Assembly: GCF_000226115.1 (NCBI RefSeq) | Contig: NC_016460.1 | Coordinates: 62,001 to 126,000 of the forward strand | Reading direction: 5' to 3' | DNA: 64,000 nucleotides | From: Thermothielavioides terrestris NRRL 8126 | Lineage: Eukaryota; Ascomycota; Sordariomycetes; Sordariales; Chaetomiaceae | Shown here: piece after piece, positions 1-10,348 of the stretch | How positions within the stretch are numbered: position 1 is the stretch's first letter | How the letters are laid out: each line of letters begins with the position of its first letter | Notes under the pieces: model-generated | Database searches by the model: none | The model's input: the letters and a program-made list of their open reading frames with translations, nothing else | Told to the model about the DNA's origin: nothing | Position numbers and translations under genes: made by a program

Positions 1-520
1 CTTGCGACCGTCGACGCTGGACTAGTTTCTGGCCCTGCTGCTGCCTCCTCCACAACAGGCTCGCCGCCATCCTGGCTCCCTGGCTGAACCCCAGCAGGCC
101 GACCCACCGCCCCGTGGCGCCGGCCTTGTCGTCCTCACGCATGGCTGCCTCAAGGCATCGGTCAATGTGCTGGGCGGCGGCCGTGTCGATGTCGTCGACA
201 AAGGCCGCCGGTCCTTCGCCGCCACCGGGAGCGGGCGGCAGCCAGCTCCGGAAGGGCCCCCAAGCCGCATAGACCGACTCGACGTCTGGGCCGGGCCGGC
301 TCGGAAACGGTGCGTCGGCGAAGACGAGACGGAACGAGGATGCCAGGCGCGCACGGAGCACGCGGCACTGCGCGCGGAAGATGCGTGCGTTGGTGCCGCC
401 GCCGTGGAGGCAGAGAATCCTCGGGAGGTGCAGCGTCGGATCGGGAGCCTGCCCGTGTGGGACGGCATCCCTGGTTCTTGGCGCCGGCCCAGGTACTCTT
501 GCCTGTGTCTGCTGAACCAT
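1..520 (-). CDS. FSH1-type serine hydrolase, 3' end cut by window edge
   Basis: An open frame runs leftward from an ATG at 520-518 to base 1 without a stop, so only the N-terminal ~173 residues are visible. The protein opens with a proline-rich stretch, then shows RILCLHGGGTNARIF (about residues 34-48) and the nucleophile elbow GFSQGARMA with Ser146. Both are hallmarks of the FSH1 serine hydrolase family (alpha/beta fold). The catalytic Asp and His lie beyond the edge. Family members are often small esterases or thioesterases, several in polyketide clusters. The acyltransferases and monooxygenase to its right make a biosynthetic role plausible, but that is inference. Confidence 0.8.
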   Translation of the reverse strand, partial: MVQQTQARVPGPAPRTRDAVPHGQAPDPTLHLPRILCLHGGGTNARIFRAQCRVLRARLASSFRLVFADAPFPSRPGPDVESVYAAWGPFRSWLPPAPGGGEGPAAFVDDIDTAAAQHIDRCLEAAMREDDKAGATGRWVGLLGFSQGARMAASLLWRRQQQGQKLVQRRRSQ

Positions 521-1159
521 TGATGAATGTGGTGACCGCCGAAGAGGGATGGTGGGCGGTGTGATGAGAGAACCGCGGTAGGAAGGCTGCTTGCACAGGC
601 GCGTAGGTGGGTACGTAGAAAAGGGGGACGCTGACGCAGTCGCAGCCGGAACACGGGAGATGGCAATGCAATGGATACCTAAGGTAAGATGATCAAGTAA
701 AACAGCAGACCGAGTACATGTGAGCTGAACCACCCAACAACAGATCCCTCTCCCCTTAAACCCCCCACTCCCCCCTCTTACCCACACAAGCCTGCTTGGT
801 CTAAGAAATGGTTGCTGCCGGACAATTACATCAAAGTTCAAGTTACCTGCCTTGTACGAAAGTATGGTTCTGGTCCCTCCGAGAATGGCGCCAAGAGAAG
901 TGGGAAAAAAAATGGGAGAAAGGCCGCCGGGGGGTTGGCTCGGGGTAAAGACTCGGAGTACGAGTTTTGTTCCGCCGAAAGTCCAGAGTCAGATTAGCAC
1001 CGAGCAGACGGGTATTCTTAGAAATCAAGTGGACGAGGTCAATGACAGCTCCAGCCCTGCGCAGTTCAATCTATCGGCTTCGGTCCGAGCCAGTCCCCTG
1101 GACTTGGTTACTCTGGTTGCATCCAGTTCTCTGGGTACCTGCTACGCGCCCCTAGGCTG
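521..1159. other. Intergenic, no gene seen
   Basis: This holds the 5' flank of the leftward hydrolase and the 3' flank of the leftward acyltransferase. It contains pyrimidine-rich tracts around 745-790. Short frames in it have no recognisable domain. Confidence 0.5.
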
Positions 1160-2713
1160 CTACATCGTATCCACATGCAGTTCCTTTAACAAAACACTCT
1201 CCACAAGACGCAGCATCTCGGCCATGTACTCAGCGTCGTAAAACGCCTCGTTGTAGACGAAGTGGAACTCGATCCGCCCCCTGAACGTCCAGAGAAACAA
1301 GTATGTCTCCTGGGCGAGACACTCCACCCCAAGGGACAGGTCGAGCACCTCCAGCACGTGTCCATTTGCACCGTCGGCGCCTTCGCCACCGGTGCTCGGC
1401 TCGCTGCCGTGCGTGCTCGTGACGGGCCGCGCCGGCGCCACCAGCTGCTCGGCGTCGTCGACAGCCGATATATCAATCTCGCTGCGCGGCGGCGGGGCCT
1501 TGCCTGCCCCGGCACCAGCACCGGTGGCCGCCGCTAGCGCTTGAAACCGCTCGAGCGCCTCAGCGGCGTACTGCCGGCGCGCGATCAGGAAATCGCTGCT
1601 CAGGCCCGCCGCGTAGAGCGCCTCGTACTGCGCCGCGTGATCCTGCCACGTCTGTGCGTCAGACACCCGCGCAAAGTACCCGCCCGTGTACAGCCCGGCG
1701 GCATGCCGCGGGGAATTGGGGGCCAGGCTGGGGATGTACGGGCGCAGGGTGAAGCGCATTGTGGAGGTGTAGTACTGCTCTTGCTGCTGCGGCTGAGCCA
1801 ACGACGGCGCGTCCGCCCCGTCGCCCACGGTGGCTACTGGTGCCGGTGGCGCCTTGCGCTCGGCCGCGAGGAAGTTAGCGGCGGCAAGGGAGGCGTGCAC
1901 GGCCGCGCGCAGCCGCAGACCGCGGGCTTCGCAAGCCGCCAGGACCGCCTTGGTAGCGGGCTCGGCCAGGGTGCGCCGGACGCCACGCGTGCCCCCAGGC
2001 TGCTTGGCCTCGCGGCGCCACGGGAGCCCCACGGAGCCCGCGGCCAGGGCGGTGGTGGCGAGACACTCTGCCGCGGCGGCGCGGATGGCCGGGGTCGGTG
2101 TCTCGGGGATGCCCAGGAGCTCTTCGACGGCGGGCGCGAGGCGGGTGTGCTCCTCGCCCCACGCGAGAGCCGTGGCCGGGTCCGCAGCCGTTTCCGGCAG
2201 GACGGAGGCGAGCGCATCGAAGAAGGCGTTCAGTAGGTGCAGGATCCCGTAACCGTCGGTGCGCCAGTGCGCCGTGTGCAGGACAAACTGCTGCGTGTGG
2301 GGGAGGAAATATCCCTCGGTGTAGGGGCTCGGCCTGAGCGTCGCCACCACATCCTCGGCGCTGATGCCCGTGTCAGAAACGATGTGCAGAGTCTCATCGA
2401 CCCAATTTTCGAGGATAGCCTTGTCGGGGACGACGTAGTCGATTGTGTGCTCGCCTGCCGTGGCTGCGATGCTGGGGTGCTGGAAGCGCAACAGCATCCA
2501 TGCTCTGCGCAGCGCTGCCGTCGATGGCGTAACGCTGCCGCCGGTCTCGTCCTTGGCATCCGAGCGCAACGCGAACGAGCCGATGGCCGTGACCGACCAG
2601 TGCTCTCGGCCCATGGAGTGACTGCGGTCGCCCAACCATTTAATCATGCGCTCGTTTTCCCCGATAGGCCGTTGCCAGCGCACGGGGGAAGATGCCACTT
2701 GAACCCAAGCCAT
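1160..2713 (-). CDS. Tri3/condensation-like acyltransferase
   Basis: A single 517-residue frame without introns. It carries the condensation/acyltransferase motif HxxxDG as H149-WRT-D153-G154, and an N-terminal GREHW stretch near residues 35-39 shared with the neighbour at 3326-4876. Length and layout fit fungal trichothecene 15-O-acetyltransferase (Tri3)-like enzymes, which move an acyl group from CoA to a hydroxyl. The substrate cannot be read from sequence. It is transcribed away from its paralog across a 612-base shared promoter, so the pair may be co-regulated. No signal peptide is seen, so it is probably cytosolic. A poorly conserved Ala/Pro-rich insert lies near residues 395-440. Confidence 0.75.
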   Translation of the reverse strand: MAWVQVASSPVRWQRPIGENERMIKWLGDRSHSMGREHWSVTAIGSFALRSDAKDETGGSVTPSTAALRRAWMLLRFQHPSIAATAGEHTIDYVVPDKAILENWVDETLHIVSDTGISAEDVVATLRPSPYTEGYFLPHTQQFVLHTAHWRTDGYGILHLLNAFFDALASVLPETAADPATALAWGEEHTRLAPAVEELLGIPETPTPAIRAAAAECLATTALAAGSVGLPWRREAKQPGGTRGVRRTLAEPATKAVLAACEARGLRLRAAVHASLAAANFLAAERKAPPAPVATVGDGADAPSLAQPQQQEQYYTSTMRFTLRPYIPSLAPNSPRHAAGLYTGGYFARVSDAQTWQDHAAQYEALYAAGLSSDFLIARRQYAAEALERFQALAAATGAGAGAGKAPPPRSEIDISAVDDAEQLVAPARPVTSTHGSEPSTGGEGADGANGHVLEVLDLSLGVECLAQETYLFLWTFRGRIEFHFVYNEAFYDAEYMAEMLRLVESVLLKELHVDTM

Positions 2714-3325
2714 TGTGCAAAAGGTCAGGGGTAGGCAGTCGTCAAATTGGGCAGTGACGGCAATGTTGCGAGATCACTCGGGACTCAAACTTCTTGGCTT
2801 AAAAGACTCTCATCAGGGCCTATGTAGTCTGCCGCCTAGATCATTGATCTCGTGAACAGAATCCGTGCGACGGTGGAAGCAATCCCTAGAGCGCACATAA
2901 AAGTCACAGTTACACCAACGGCGGTATTTGTCGTAAGAGGTACCAGTCGCTTACCGGCGGAGTGTGAGGGCGATTGGCAGATTTGCAGTCGCTGGAGCTG
3001 CCGGACTTTCACATCGGAGTAAGGTAATTCATGCGCACACACAACCGCTGGTGACCTATCCACCCGAGAACCTGCGTGGCGAGAAGCCCAAAAAATGACA
3101 AGGAAGAGGTAAGAAAAGTGATCCAAATATAAACATCCTCTGCGACTAGGTAAGTAAGTCGACCCGTATCTGGTCGGTTCCAAGTTTGCCATCCCATGTC
3201 ACAGTCGCGAAGTTGATGATTACCTGCGTATGATCCCCAATGCTGTTGCTTCCGCTATTCCTCCGGCTCTGACCAGGAAGAAGCACAAAGGAAAACGAGA
3301 AGAAAAATAGGGAAAGTGAAAAGAG
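2714..3325. promoter_or_regulatory. Divergent promoter of two acyltransferase genes
   Basis: A 612-base gap between two divergent paralogous acyltransferase genes, clearly more AT-rich than the coding DNA beside it. A CCAAT-type pentamer (ATTGG) lies at about 2973. The A-rich leader just before the ATG at 3326 resembles fungal 5' leaders. I identified no specific regulator site. Confidence 0.5.
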
Positions 3326-4876
3326 ATGGAGTGGGTAGAAACAGGTCCCGGCAAGTTTCGAAAGGAGCTTGGCGGTGTCGAGAAAGTGTATCGCAGGATT
3401 TCAACAGCATTCGCCCCTCTTGGCCGCGAACACTGGCTCCTCTATTGTGCCTGCACACTGGAGTTTCCTGAACATACTCAGGGAAGCTCCACGGCGGTCG
3501 ACGCGGTGCTGCGCGGCGCATGGATTGCTCTGAGACACGAGTTCCCGGCCCTTGGCGTGCTTCCCGACGGACTGACGGCCAAAACGTACCAGGTCCCAAC
3601 CGCGCAGTCGATTGAGGAATGGGCCGACGAGACCTTTGTTCTCGCGGCGGCCGACCAGGACCCAGATGCCGTCCTCGCCGCCTGCCCGGCTCGGGATGTC
3701 CCCCGCATGTACTTCTTCCCCTCGACGCAACAAGTGCTCCTGCTCATCTCCCACTGGCGCGTCGACGGCCTGGGCGCGTGCATGCTTATGGACCGCTTCC
3801 TCGCCCTGGCGGCTGCCGGCGGCGACACCACCCCTCCTCCGTCCCTGTCCTCTGCTACCTCCGGTGCTTGTGGGGAGGGCGTGCCGGATGTGCAGCGCAT
3901 TTCGCCCACGCTCGAGGACGCGCTCGGCGCGCCGCCTGACACCGGCGACGACGACCCCGACGCCGAGGCCTTCGCGCGCGACTACATCTCCGCGCACCAC
4001 CGCACCGCCGTGCATGCGGGCGGCCTGCCCTACGCCGGCGACGCCAAGACGCCCCCTGGAGCCTCGGCGCGGTCCCAAATCACCCTCGACCGTCCCAGCA
4101 CGGCGGCGCTCGTCGCGGCGTGCAGGGCCCAGGAGGTCACCGTCACAGCTGCCGTACACGCCGCGCTGGCCGAGGCCGTGTTTGGGCTCTCGCGCGACTA
4201 CGAGGGCCACGACAGCGACAAGTACGCGGCCGTGGTCTCGGTCAACCTTCGGCCGCGGCTACTGCCGCCGTACCGCCACAGCAGCACCAACAACAACGAC
4301 GAAAACAACAAGAGCGCCAACGGCCGGCAGCATGCCGTCGGGGTCTACGTCACGGGGGTGACGCCCGCCGTGGAACGCGCGCAGACGTTTGGCGAGAAGG
4401 CGCGCTCGCTGACGGCCTTCTACCGGTCCGCGGCGTGGTTCACGCCTCAGTTTGTCCGGGCGCTGCGCCCCATCATGCGGCTCCACGCCGCGGCGCTGTT
4501 TGACGGACCCCCGCCGGCCAAGCCGCCCAGCGCCGTGACCCTGAGCAGCCTGGGCGTCCTCGAGCCGTACCTCGGGGGCCACTACGCTACCGGAGGTGGA
4601 GGAGGAGAAGGACCCGGGCGGCAGGCGGCCCCGGCGATCCGCGTGCGGGCGTTTCGCTTTGGCGTCACCATCATGACGCGCCAGATGTTGCTGTACGTGT
4701 GGACATTTGGACAGCAACTGACGCTGTCGGTCAATTACAACAAGGCGTATCACGACGACGCGGCTGCTCAGGAGCTGCTGGAGCGTGTTAAGTCCGGGCT
4801 ACAGGAAGGATTGGGTGTGCCGCTGGAGGTACAAGTAGGAGAGGCCGGTGGGAAAGGGGGTGTTGATCTCAGCTAG
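3326..4876 (+). CDS. Tri3/condensation-like acyltransferase, paralog
   Basis: An intronless 516-residue frame. The active-site motif HxxxDG is H143-WRV-D147-G148, and a GREHW stretch near residue 33 matches the divergent neighbour, so the two look like an old tandem duplication. By family it transfers an acyl group, commonly acetyl, to a hydroxyl of a small molecule; the substrate is unknown. Low-complexity insertions (a Ser/Gly run near residues 172-187 and an Asn-rich run near 325-335) break up the fold. No targeting signal is seen. The pair sits next to an FSH1 hydrolase and a FAD monooxygenase, which suggests tailoring of a secondary metabolite. Confidence 0.75.
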   Translation: MEWVETGPGKFRKELGGVEKVYRRISTAFAPLGREHWLLYCACTLEFPEHTQGSSTAVDAVLRGAWIALRHEFPALGVLPDGLTAKTYQVPTAQSIEEWADETFVLAAADQDPDAVLAACPARDVPRMYFFPSTQQVLLLISHWRVDGLGACMLMDRFLALAAAGGDTTPPPSLSSATSGACGEGVPDVQRISPTLEDALGAPPDTGDDDPDAEAFARDYISAHHRTAVHAGGLPYAGDAKTPPGASARSQITLDRPSTAALVAACRAQEVTVTAAVHAALAEAVFGLSRDYEGHDSDKYAAVVSVNLRPRLLPPYRHSSTNNNDENNKSANGRQHAVGVYVTGVTPAVERAQTFGEKARSLTAFYRSAAWFTPQFVRALRPIMRLHAAALFDGPPPAKPPSAVTLSSLGVLEPYLGGHYATGGGGGEGPGRQAAPAIRVRAFRFGVTIMTRQMLLYVWTFGQQLTLSVNYNKAYHDDAAAQELLERVKSGLQEGLGVPLEVQVGEAGGKGGVDLS

Positions 4877-5236
4877 GGGGTTGTCGGCTCATTGCAGTTC
4901 AAATCCGTTATGACGTTGTTATACGATAAGTATAAGCGTGATCGAGTCTAGTGGGTGCCCTGATAGGGAGTATCTAGACTTTGTGTATGTGTGAGCGATG
5001 TGGGCAATATGGTGGGCATACAGCGACAGGATACATTGGTTGGTCCTGATCCGGAGACGGCTTTTGTCTCTTTGGTAATGAAACTAAGGTTACCTGGCTC
5101 TTCCTATACATACCTACCTCAGTACCTTGACTTGCAATGAGTATCATGACTTCCAGAGATTCTATTGCTAATCAGTCTACATATCGGGACTGCCGGAGAC
5201 GACGCTCCCGTTTTCAGACTAAGCTATCCATCGAAA
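4877..5236. other. Intergenic between converging genes
   Basis: The shared 3' flank of the rightward acyltransferase and the leftward monooxygenase, AT-richer than the genes. No gene or RNA is seen. Confidence 0.5.
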
Positions 5237-6772
5237 CTACTCAGCACTTGGGTGGTGATCACTGGCTACTTCCGGCGCGAGCTGGAGATTTTTCATCTTC
5301 TCATAACCCCGGTCCAGCTCCGCAAGCATGCCCGCAATGTCAAAGTACCACAGCTTGTGCGACCGCGCCGTGATCTCGGCGAGGCACTTGTCCCAGTCGG
5401 TTCCCGTAGAGGGATAGTTCCACTCGTAGATGTCGCACACCTCGCGGCTGCTCTGCACAAGCCACTGGCTGCGCGGGGGTCTCACCCTGTCGTAGACGCG
5501 CAACGCCTTCTCGATGAGTCCAGCCTTGAGCACGGCTTCTTCCTGCGCCGTCTTCGTGTCGCCCGTCTTGTTGCCGCCCTCGCTGACGGCCTGCAGCGTC
5601 TCCTTGACGCGCGCCAGCAGCGTGCAGATCGCCAGGGCGTCCTCAACGCCAATGCCCGCGCCAGCGCCGTGATGCGGCGACGACGCGTGGGCCGCGTCTC
5701 CGGCCAAGCACACGCGGCCCCCGACGAAGGTCGGTGCTGGGTGATCGTACGTGTCGAAGATGGCCCAGCGGTCGAGCTCCGCGGGCAGCAGCGACACAAT
5801 GTTGCGCACCGTCGGCCCCCACCCGCGGAACACCTCGGCCACCTGCTCGCGCGTCGCCGGCGCCGTCATGTTGCCGACGGTGTTGGTGCCGCCGAGCGGC
5901 CAGTCGCCCGGCTCCGTCGCAAACGCCACCACGTTGAGCAGCTTGCCGCCGTCCACGGGGAAGTGGAGCAGGTGCGCGCCGGGACCCGTGTGCATGTGCT
6001 GGTTCCGAGCCTTGAAGGAGCCCAGCAGCGGCTCGGCCTGGTCCATGGGCACCAGCGCGCGGTACGCAACCTTGTGCGAGAAATGCGGGTACGACGCCGG
6101 GTTGTCCGCGCCCAGAAGGATCCGGCGCACCGTGGACTTGATTCCGTCACAAGCAATGACTGCAGGCAATCAGTCAGAAGTAAAGAGAAGAAAAGAAGAA
6201 AACAAAAAAAGGTGAGCCGGACAGTGACGGGACTTACCTGCGTCGGCTTCGGCCGTGCTGCCGTCTTCAAAGCGCAGAAGCAACCTCTCCTGGGGGCCCC
6301 TGTCCTCGTAGCTCGTCAAGCGCTTCCGGAACTCGACCACGCCCGATGGCACATATTTCACCAGCTCGTCGAGCAGGTGGGCGCGGTGGCAGCCCTGGAA
6401 GCCCTTGTAGCCCGAGTAGAGCGTGAAGAGCAGCTTGTCGTCCGAGGTCTCGGGGTGCTCCGGGTCCCAGTGGTACCCGTCGTGCCAGCGGAGGTAGTCG
6501 TTGGGCTTGTCCATGTCCTCGCCATTGGGCGTGGCAACCGCGTTGACCGCGTCGACGATGTGGGGGTCCAGCAGCGCCATGCACTGCATGGCATTGGCCG
6601 TAAAGGCCACGCCCGCGCCAATCTCTCGAAAGCCGCGCGACTGCTCGTATACCTTGACCGCAATGTTGCGCTTCAGCAACCCCAAGGTCGTAATGAGACC
6701 AACGATGCCTCCTCCGATGACGGCCACCTGGAGCCGCCCGGGTCGGGCTTGCGAAGGGTGATCCGCTGTCAT
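5237..6772 (-). CDS. FAD-dependent monooxygenase, salicylate-hydroxylase-like
   Basis: Two exons, 6772-6238 and 6159-5237, flank a 78-base intron (GTAAGT...CTGCAG) and give 485 residues. The ADP-binding motif GGGIVG is at residues 20-25. The DG motif CDGIKSTVR spans the start of exon 2. The FAD/ribityl motif reads LAGDAAHASSPHHGAG. These three define group A flavoprotein hydroxylases such as salicylate 1-monooxygenase, which use NAD(P)H and O2 to hydroxylate aromatic or polyketide substrates. No transit or signal peptide is seen. It converges on the acyltransferase at 3326-4876. The enzyme class is certain from the motifs; the substrate is not. Confidence 0.9.
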
Positions 6773-8524
6773 GATTGGCAGGGCTGTTTCAGCGCGTACA
6801 GAGATGAATCTAGGTGACTGGGAACGCCGTGAGCACGGGGGCTTTGATCTGAATAGCAGTCTTCTCCACCTGCTCTGCTCTTATTATGCCTTGAACCAAA
6901 GTCCACCTCAGTCATCCGTATTTTGGTCAATCCTTAACCGGGCTTATTCGACATGCTGCTCACGCGATTGTGGTTCGATTTCTTGCAAACACTGTGTGGG
7001 GGAGGGAAGTGACGGTGTCTTCGGAGTTTCACATCGGACCGCGATGTTGCCGTTGAGGTGCGGATTGAGCAATGTTGTGAAGGTGGTTGTGCCGCTGCCT
7101 GCGGAGCTTATTGCGCGGAATTAGTGGAAAATGCAATGTCTTATGCCAACCTGAATGCCCTTACGCCGAAGAACAGCTTAAGCAGTGTACCTAGTGTAGC
7201 CACCTCTTAGTTCATCAAGGTCCTCGCTTCCAGAGTCAAACACCTGAAATTGGCGCGTGGCTGCGCCATGTATTACAGGGCAAGGCAGGAATAACTCCTC
7301 TGAAACTGAGAGACAACAGGCTCGCATGCAAGAGCTCTTGCATAGCACGTCCCGGAACTTTCGAAGCCTATCCGCTCAAACTCTTTTTCAGTTGCCTCAT
7401 TCGCGAGCTCGAGCAGTGAGAACACTGGTATTTCATTGGAAAATCACTGAACACAGTTGCATCTTCCCTCCACGTATCCTTGGACTCTTCGAGCCTCTTC
7501 ACATCACGGCAGACAAGCCCGTAATTCCTTCCTGGTTAGGCCGAGATACAAGATAGCCAAGGCAATAGACCTGGGACTCCGGTGTTCTCATCCTCGCCAC
7601 CGTAGACTTAGATAGCAATAGACTTTTTCGATTTACGAACACAACATCGACCTCAACTGTCCCGTTGGATCCAAAGTGAGTTGTGAATAGCACATGGGTA
7701 CGTAATCAAACACAGGCATAGCACTCTCGCTTGGGGGCAGACTGGAACTCGTTCAATATCGCAAGATATCAAATGTTATCGTCCGTTATGCCTCGAGGCG
7801 GGTGCCGGCCATCACCCGTCTCGCCAGGATGCATCTAACTAATACGGATCTCGGGAAGCGTAACCCGCTTCGCCGGAGGCTGGTCGGGGCAGCGGGTTGC
7901 CAGCGAGAGCTTCCGGAGGTCGAAGACACGCCGCGGTTGCTCTCCTCCGCCAGTCTCGGCGGCAAACTCGTCGGCCTGTCGCTTCTTTTCCTCGGTTATA
8001 CGCGTGCCAGTCCCTTTCAGCTTGGAAATTTTCTCCTTCAACTTGGCATTTTCCTCGTGGCTTCGGCTGCTGGAGCTCGCTTGGTCCGCGAAGTGGTGGG
8101 GGCTGCTGTACCAACATCTGTATCTGCTGGCATGATTTGGATACCGTGCTGGAGCGGGCGCTACATTGCTGGAGCTGTGGTTTGTCTAGCTAGACTTTTC
8201 TGCTGTTTCTTTTCTCTAGTTGTTACAAGGTCACGATACTGCGCATTCTATCAAACCCGTTGCTTGATTTACAGCTTCCGCCACGCTAAATCAATTCTAA
8301 TGCTCACACCATTCAAGTCGACAATTCTAAGCTGAACAGACTGCCAAACCCAGCCCCCGAAACACGGTGTTGGTATTGGTTCCCAGTTGTCTTAGACGCA
8401 GCGTCGGTCGGCCCTCTGTAAGTCATAGGTTGTGGGCGTAATACCTGACGCTGTATTGAGTTGTGACTTCATTGCAAGGACATCGACGAGGTCAACGACT
8501 AGATTAACGTTACCGCCCCTGCTA
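6773..8524. other. Gene-poor interval
   Basis: About 1.75 kb without a convincing gene. The first part (6773-7700) is the 5' flank of the monooxygenase and is AT-richer. On the minus strand at 7835-8080 a frame reads a charged, coiled-coil-like stretch containing EENAKLKEKISKLKG. It could be a relic of a bZIP-type protein, but I see no basic region and no start. Confidence 0.4.
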
Positions 8525-8869
8525 CTACCGAAGAAGCGCAACCACCTCGCGAAGGGCTGCAGCCGTCGTCGCATCATCACTACTAGGAACCGGTTCCCTC
8601 CAGGCATTCCACGCGATCCAGGCCTGGAGGGAGCCGAGGGCCAGGCTCAGGATGCTGATGACCACCGAGACGAGTAGCGCGGCCAGCGCCACGGCGAACG
8701 CGTTGCTTTCCGACGTCTGCCACTCCACTCAGCGCTCAAACCTGTTCCGCGGCGGGCGCTCGCGCACAAACGCGTGCAGTGCGGCCAGCCGCCCGCCCCA
8801 GTACCGGTACTCGGCCACGTCGGCGTCGCCAAGCAGCATGTAGATGCGCTCGCGTTCGGTGCCGCTCAT
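8525..8869 (-). pseudogene. Small membrane protein gene with one in-frame stop
   Basis: From an ATG at 8869 the frame reads MSGTERERIYMLLGD and continues in the same frame to 8525 (115 codons). Codon 47 is TGA (8729-8731). The stop falls between RNRFER and VEWQTSE. The second half has a clear hydrophobic segment (AVALAALLVSVVISILSLAL). Coding character is the same on both sides of the stop, so I read one gene with a recent nonsense change (TGG to TGA would restore a plausible Trp). An intron is possible, but I see no good donor and acceptor around the stop. Function is unknown; it resembles small fungal conserved hypotheticals. Confidence 0.5.
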
Positions 8870-9196
8870 CGTGACGCAGCGAGTTGGACCGCGTGCACCG
8901 TGAAGCGTGCACCGAGACAAGGGCGAGCGTCACGACTTGAGCAACGACACAGGGACGGTGATTGTGTATGGGAGGACTGGGCAAGGAGCGGAGTTGGGTG
9001 CAGGTGGATACAACCAATCATTGCCCGATTCGCGGCGTCGGGCTGCGTGTCGGCGGAGAACTCGGCGCTCTTGGGCTGAGTTTCAGTCGGCTGAAAGAAC
9101 CCCATCGGGCTCCCACATGCTATGCACGCTTCCCAGCTGGCTCGTCCTCGGTGTTCTGCTGCTCAGCCGTCTTCTCGAATATAGGCCGTAGCAAGC
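8870..9196. other. Divergent upstream region
   Basis: The gap between the leftward small membrane-protein relic and the rightward conserved-hypothetical fragment. No feature is seen. Confidence 0.4.
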
Positions 9197-9889
9197 ATGC
9201 TCGCCGCGTCGGCATCCCGCCACCCTCCGGATGCTCCTTGTTTCCCAACCTGTCCATCCCGAGCCTCGCCCCCGCCCGCTCAGGTGCCGAGTCCGTCACG
9301 GCGCTCAAGCGGGTCCTCTGTCGTCTCGGTTTACCACGAGACCGTCGAGTATCAACCTGGTGGCGACGCCGATAGGGAGACCGAGGCGCACTCATCACAC
9401 GCGGCGTCCCCCCAGTCTGCAACCTCGACTTCCGCCACCAGTGCGCCTGAGGATGTGTGGAGCTACAGTCAGCCCGTTCCTGGCAGCAAGAAGAAGCTGC
9501 TGATCTACCCAAAGGCTCGATTCGAATGGGGCCCGTGGACCGCGTTGCAGTGTGCGGACAGGTTCCGCTTCGTCGCCGAGCAGCTCAGTTCCCTGGTTCA
9601 CAAGTACCTACGCCTCGACGACTTCGAGAACCGGCCTACCTACAGCCCTCGCATGGTCGGCACGTGCCCCTCGAATGCGCGCCTAAGTGTCGTGGTCACC
9701 TGCCGCGATGCGGACTTCAAGAACATCAGGAAGTTGTTCCGCTCCAGGGCCCTGCAGCCGCTGTGCCTCGACGAGTCAGCCGCCCCGCCCCGACGTCTTC
9801 CGTTCAGCCGCAGCGGTCGGGAGAGCGAAGCTTCGGTCCCCCGTCTGCTGCTGGTGTACTACCGAACACGGACCGGCCCGGTCGTCTAG
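9197..9889 (+). pseudogene. Conserved fungal hypothetical protein, apparently truncated
   Basis: A 230-residue frame. After a Ser/Pro-rich start it reads KLLIYPKARFEWGPW, then YSPRMVGTCPSNARLSVVVTC, then a lysine/arginine patch NIRKLFRSRALQPLC, and ends at LVYYRTRTGPVV-stop. I know this layout as a widespread, uncharacterised filamentous-fungal family whose members continue for a further domain after the RTRT-PVV segment. Here the frame stops at that point, and a +1 frame runs on briefly to 9929. I therefore call it truncated or a pseudogene. The function of the family is unknown. The start codon is uncertain because the N-terminus is poorly conserved. Confidence 0.5.
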
Positions 9890-10348
9890 CTGGGATGAGA
9901 TCACAGGTCGTTACGTCAGGACGAGGTGAGACAGGGACCTCGACGGTATGGCCGGCATTCCTACTCCTTACGACTCCATTGCATTCCGTTAAGCTGCTAA
10001 ACACCAAGACCTAACAGGTAACATAGAGCTTAATGATCAAGATTCCGCCACCGTAGGAGCCTGGGATTTGTACCCCTCTGGGCCACGGACCAATCACTCC
10101 CTCCACAGAACGATGATGATATGGCGCAGTCGACAGATTGGTATTCTGACCCTGAAGCCGTTTTCCGGGGGGCGATCGGCACCTGGAAGCGCTGCGGCGC
10201 GTGTAAAAAAGCGTCTTGCTTTGAACTTTCAGCTTCCAGAGCTACGCTAGCCCCTCAACGCATGTCGCTACTGATATTTACATAGCCGGAATTTTGAGCT
10301 CCTCTAGTCAAACTCGAAGGTAGAATCTTCCCGTTCCCCCGTGAGTCT
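9890..10348. other. Intergenic, no gene seen
   Basis: The 3' flank of two converging units, moderately AT-rich. No feature is seen. Confidence 0.4.

Noticed and set aside
5165..6817. 550-codon plus-strand frame across the monooxygenase gene
   Set aside because: It mirrors the FAD monooxygenase on the other strand. The minus-strand reading has the flavin motifs and a proper intron; this one has no domain.
7802..8335. 177-codon plus-strand frame with hydrophobic stretches
   Set aside because: No conserved motif, poor start context, and hydrophobic stretches of the kind expected from reading opposite a charged helix.
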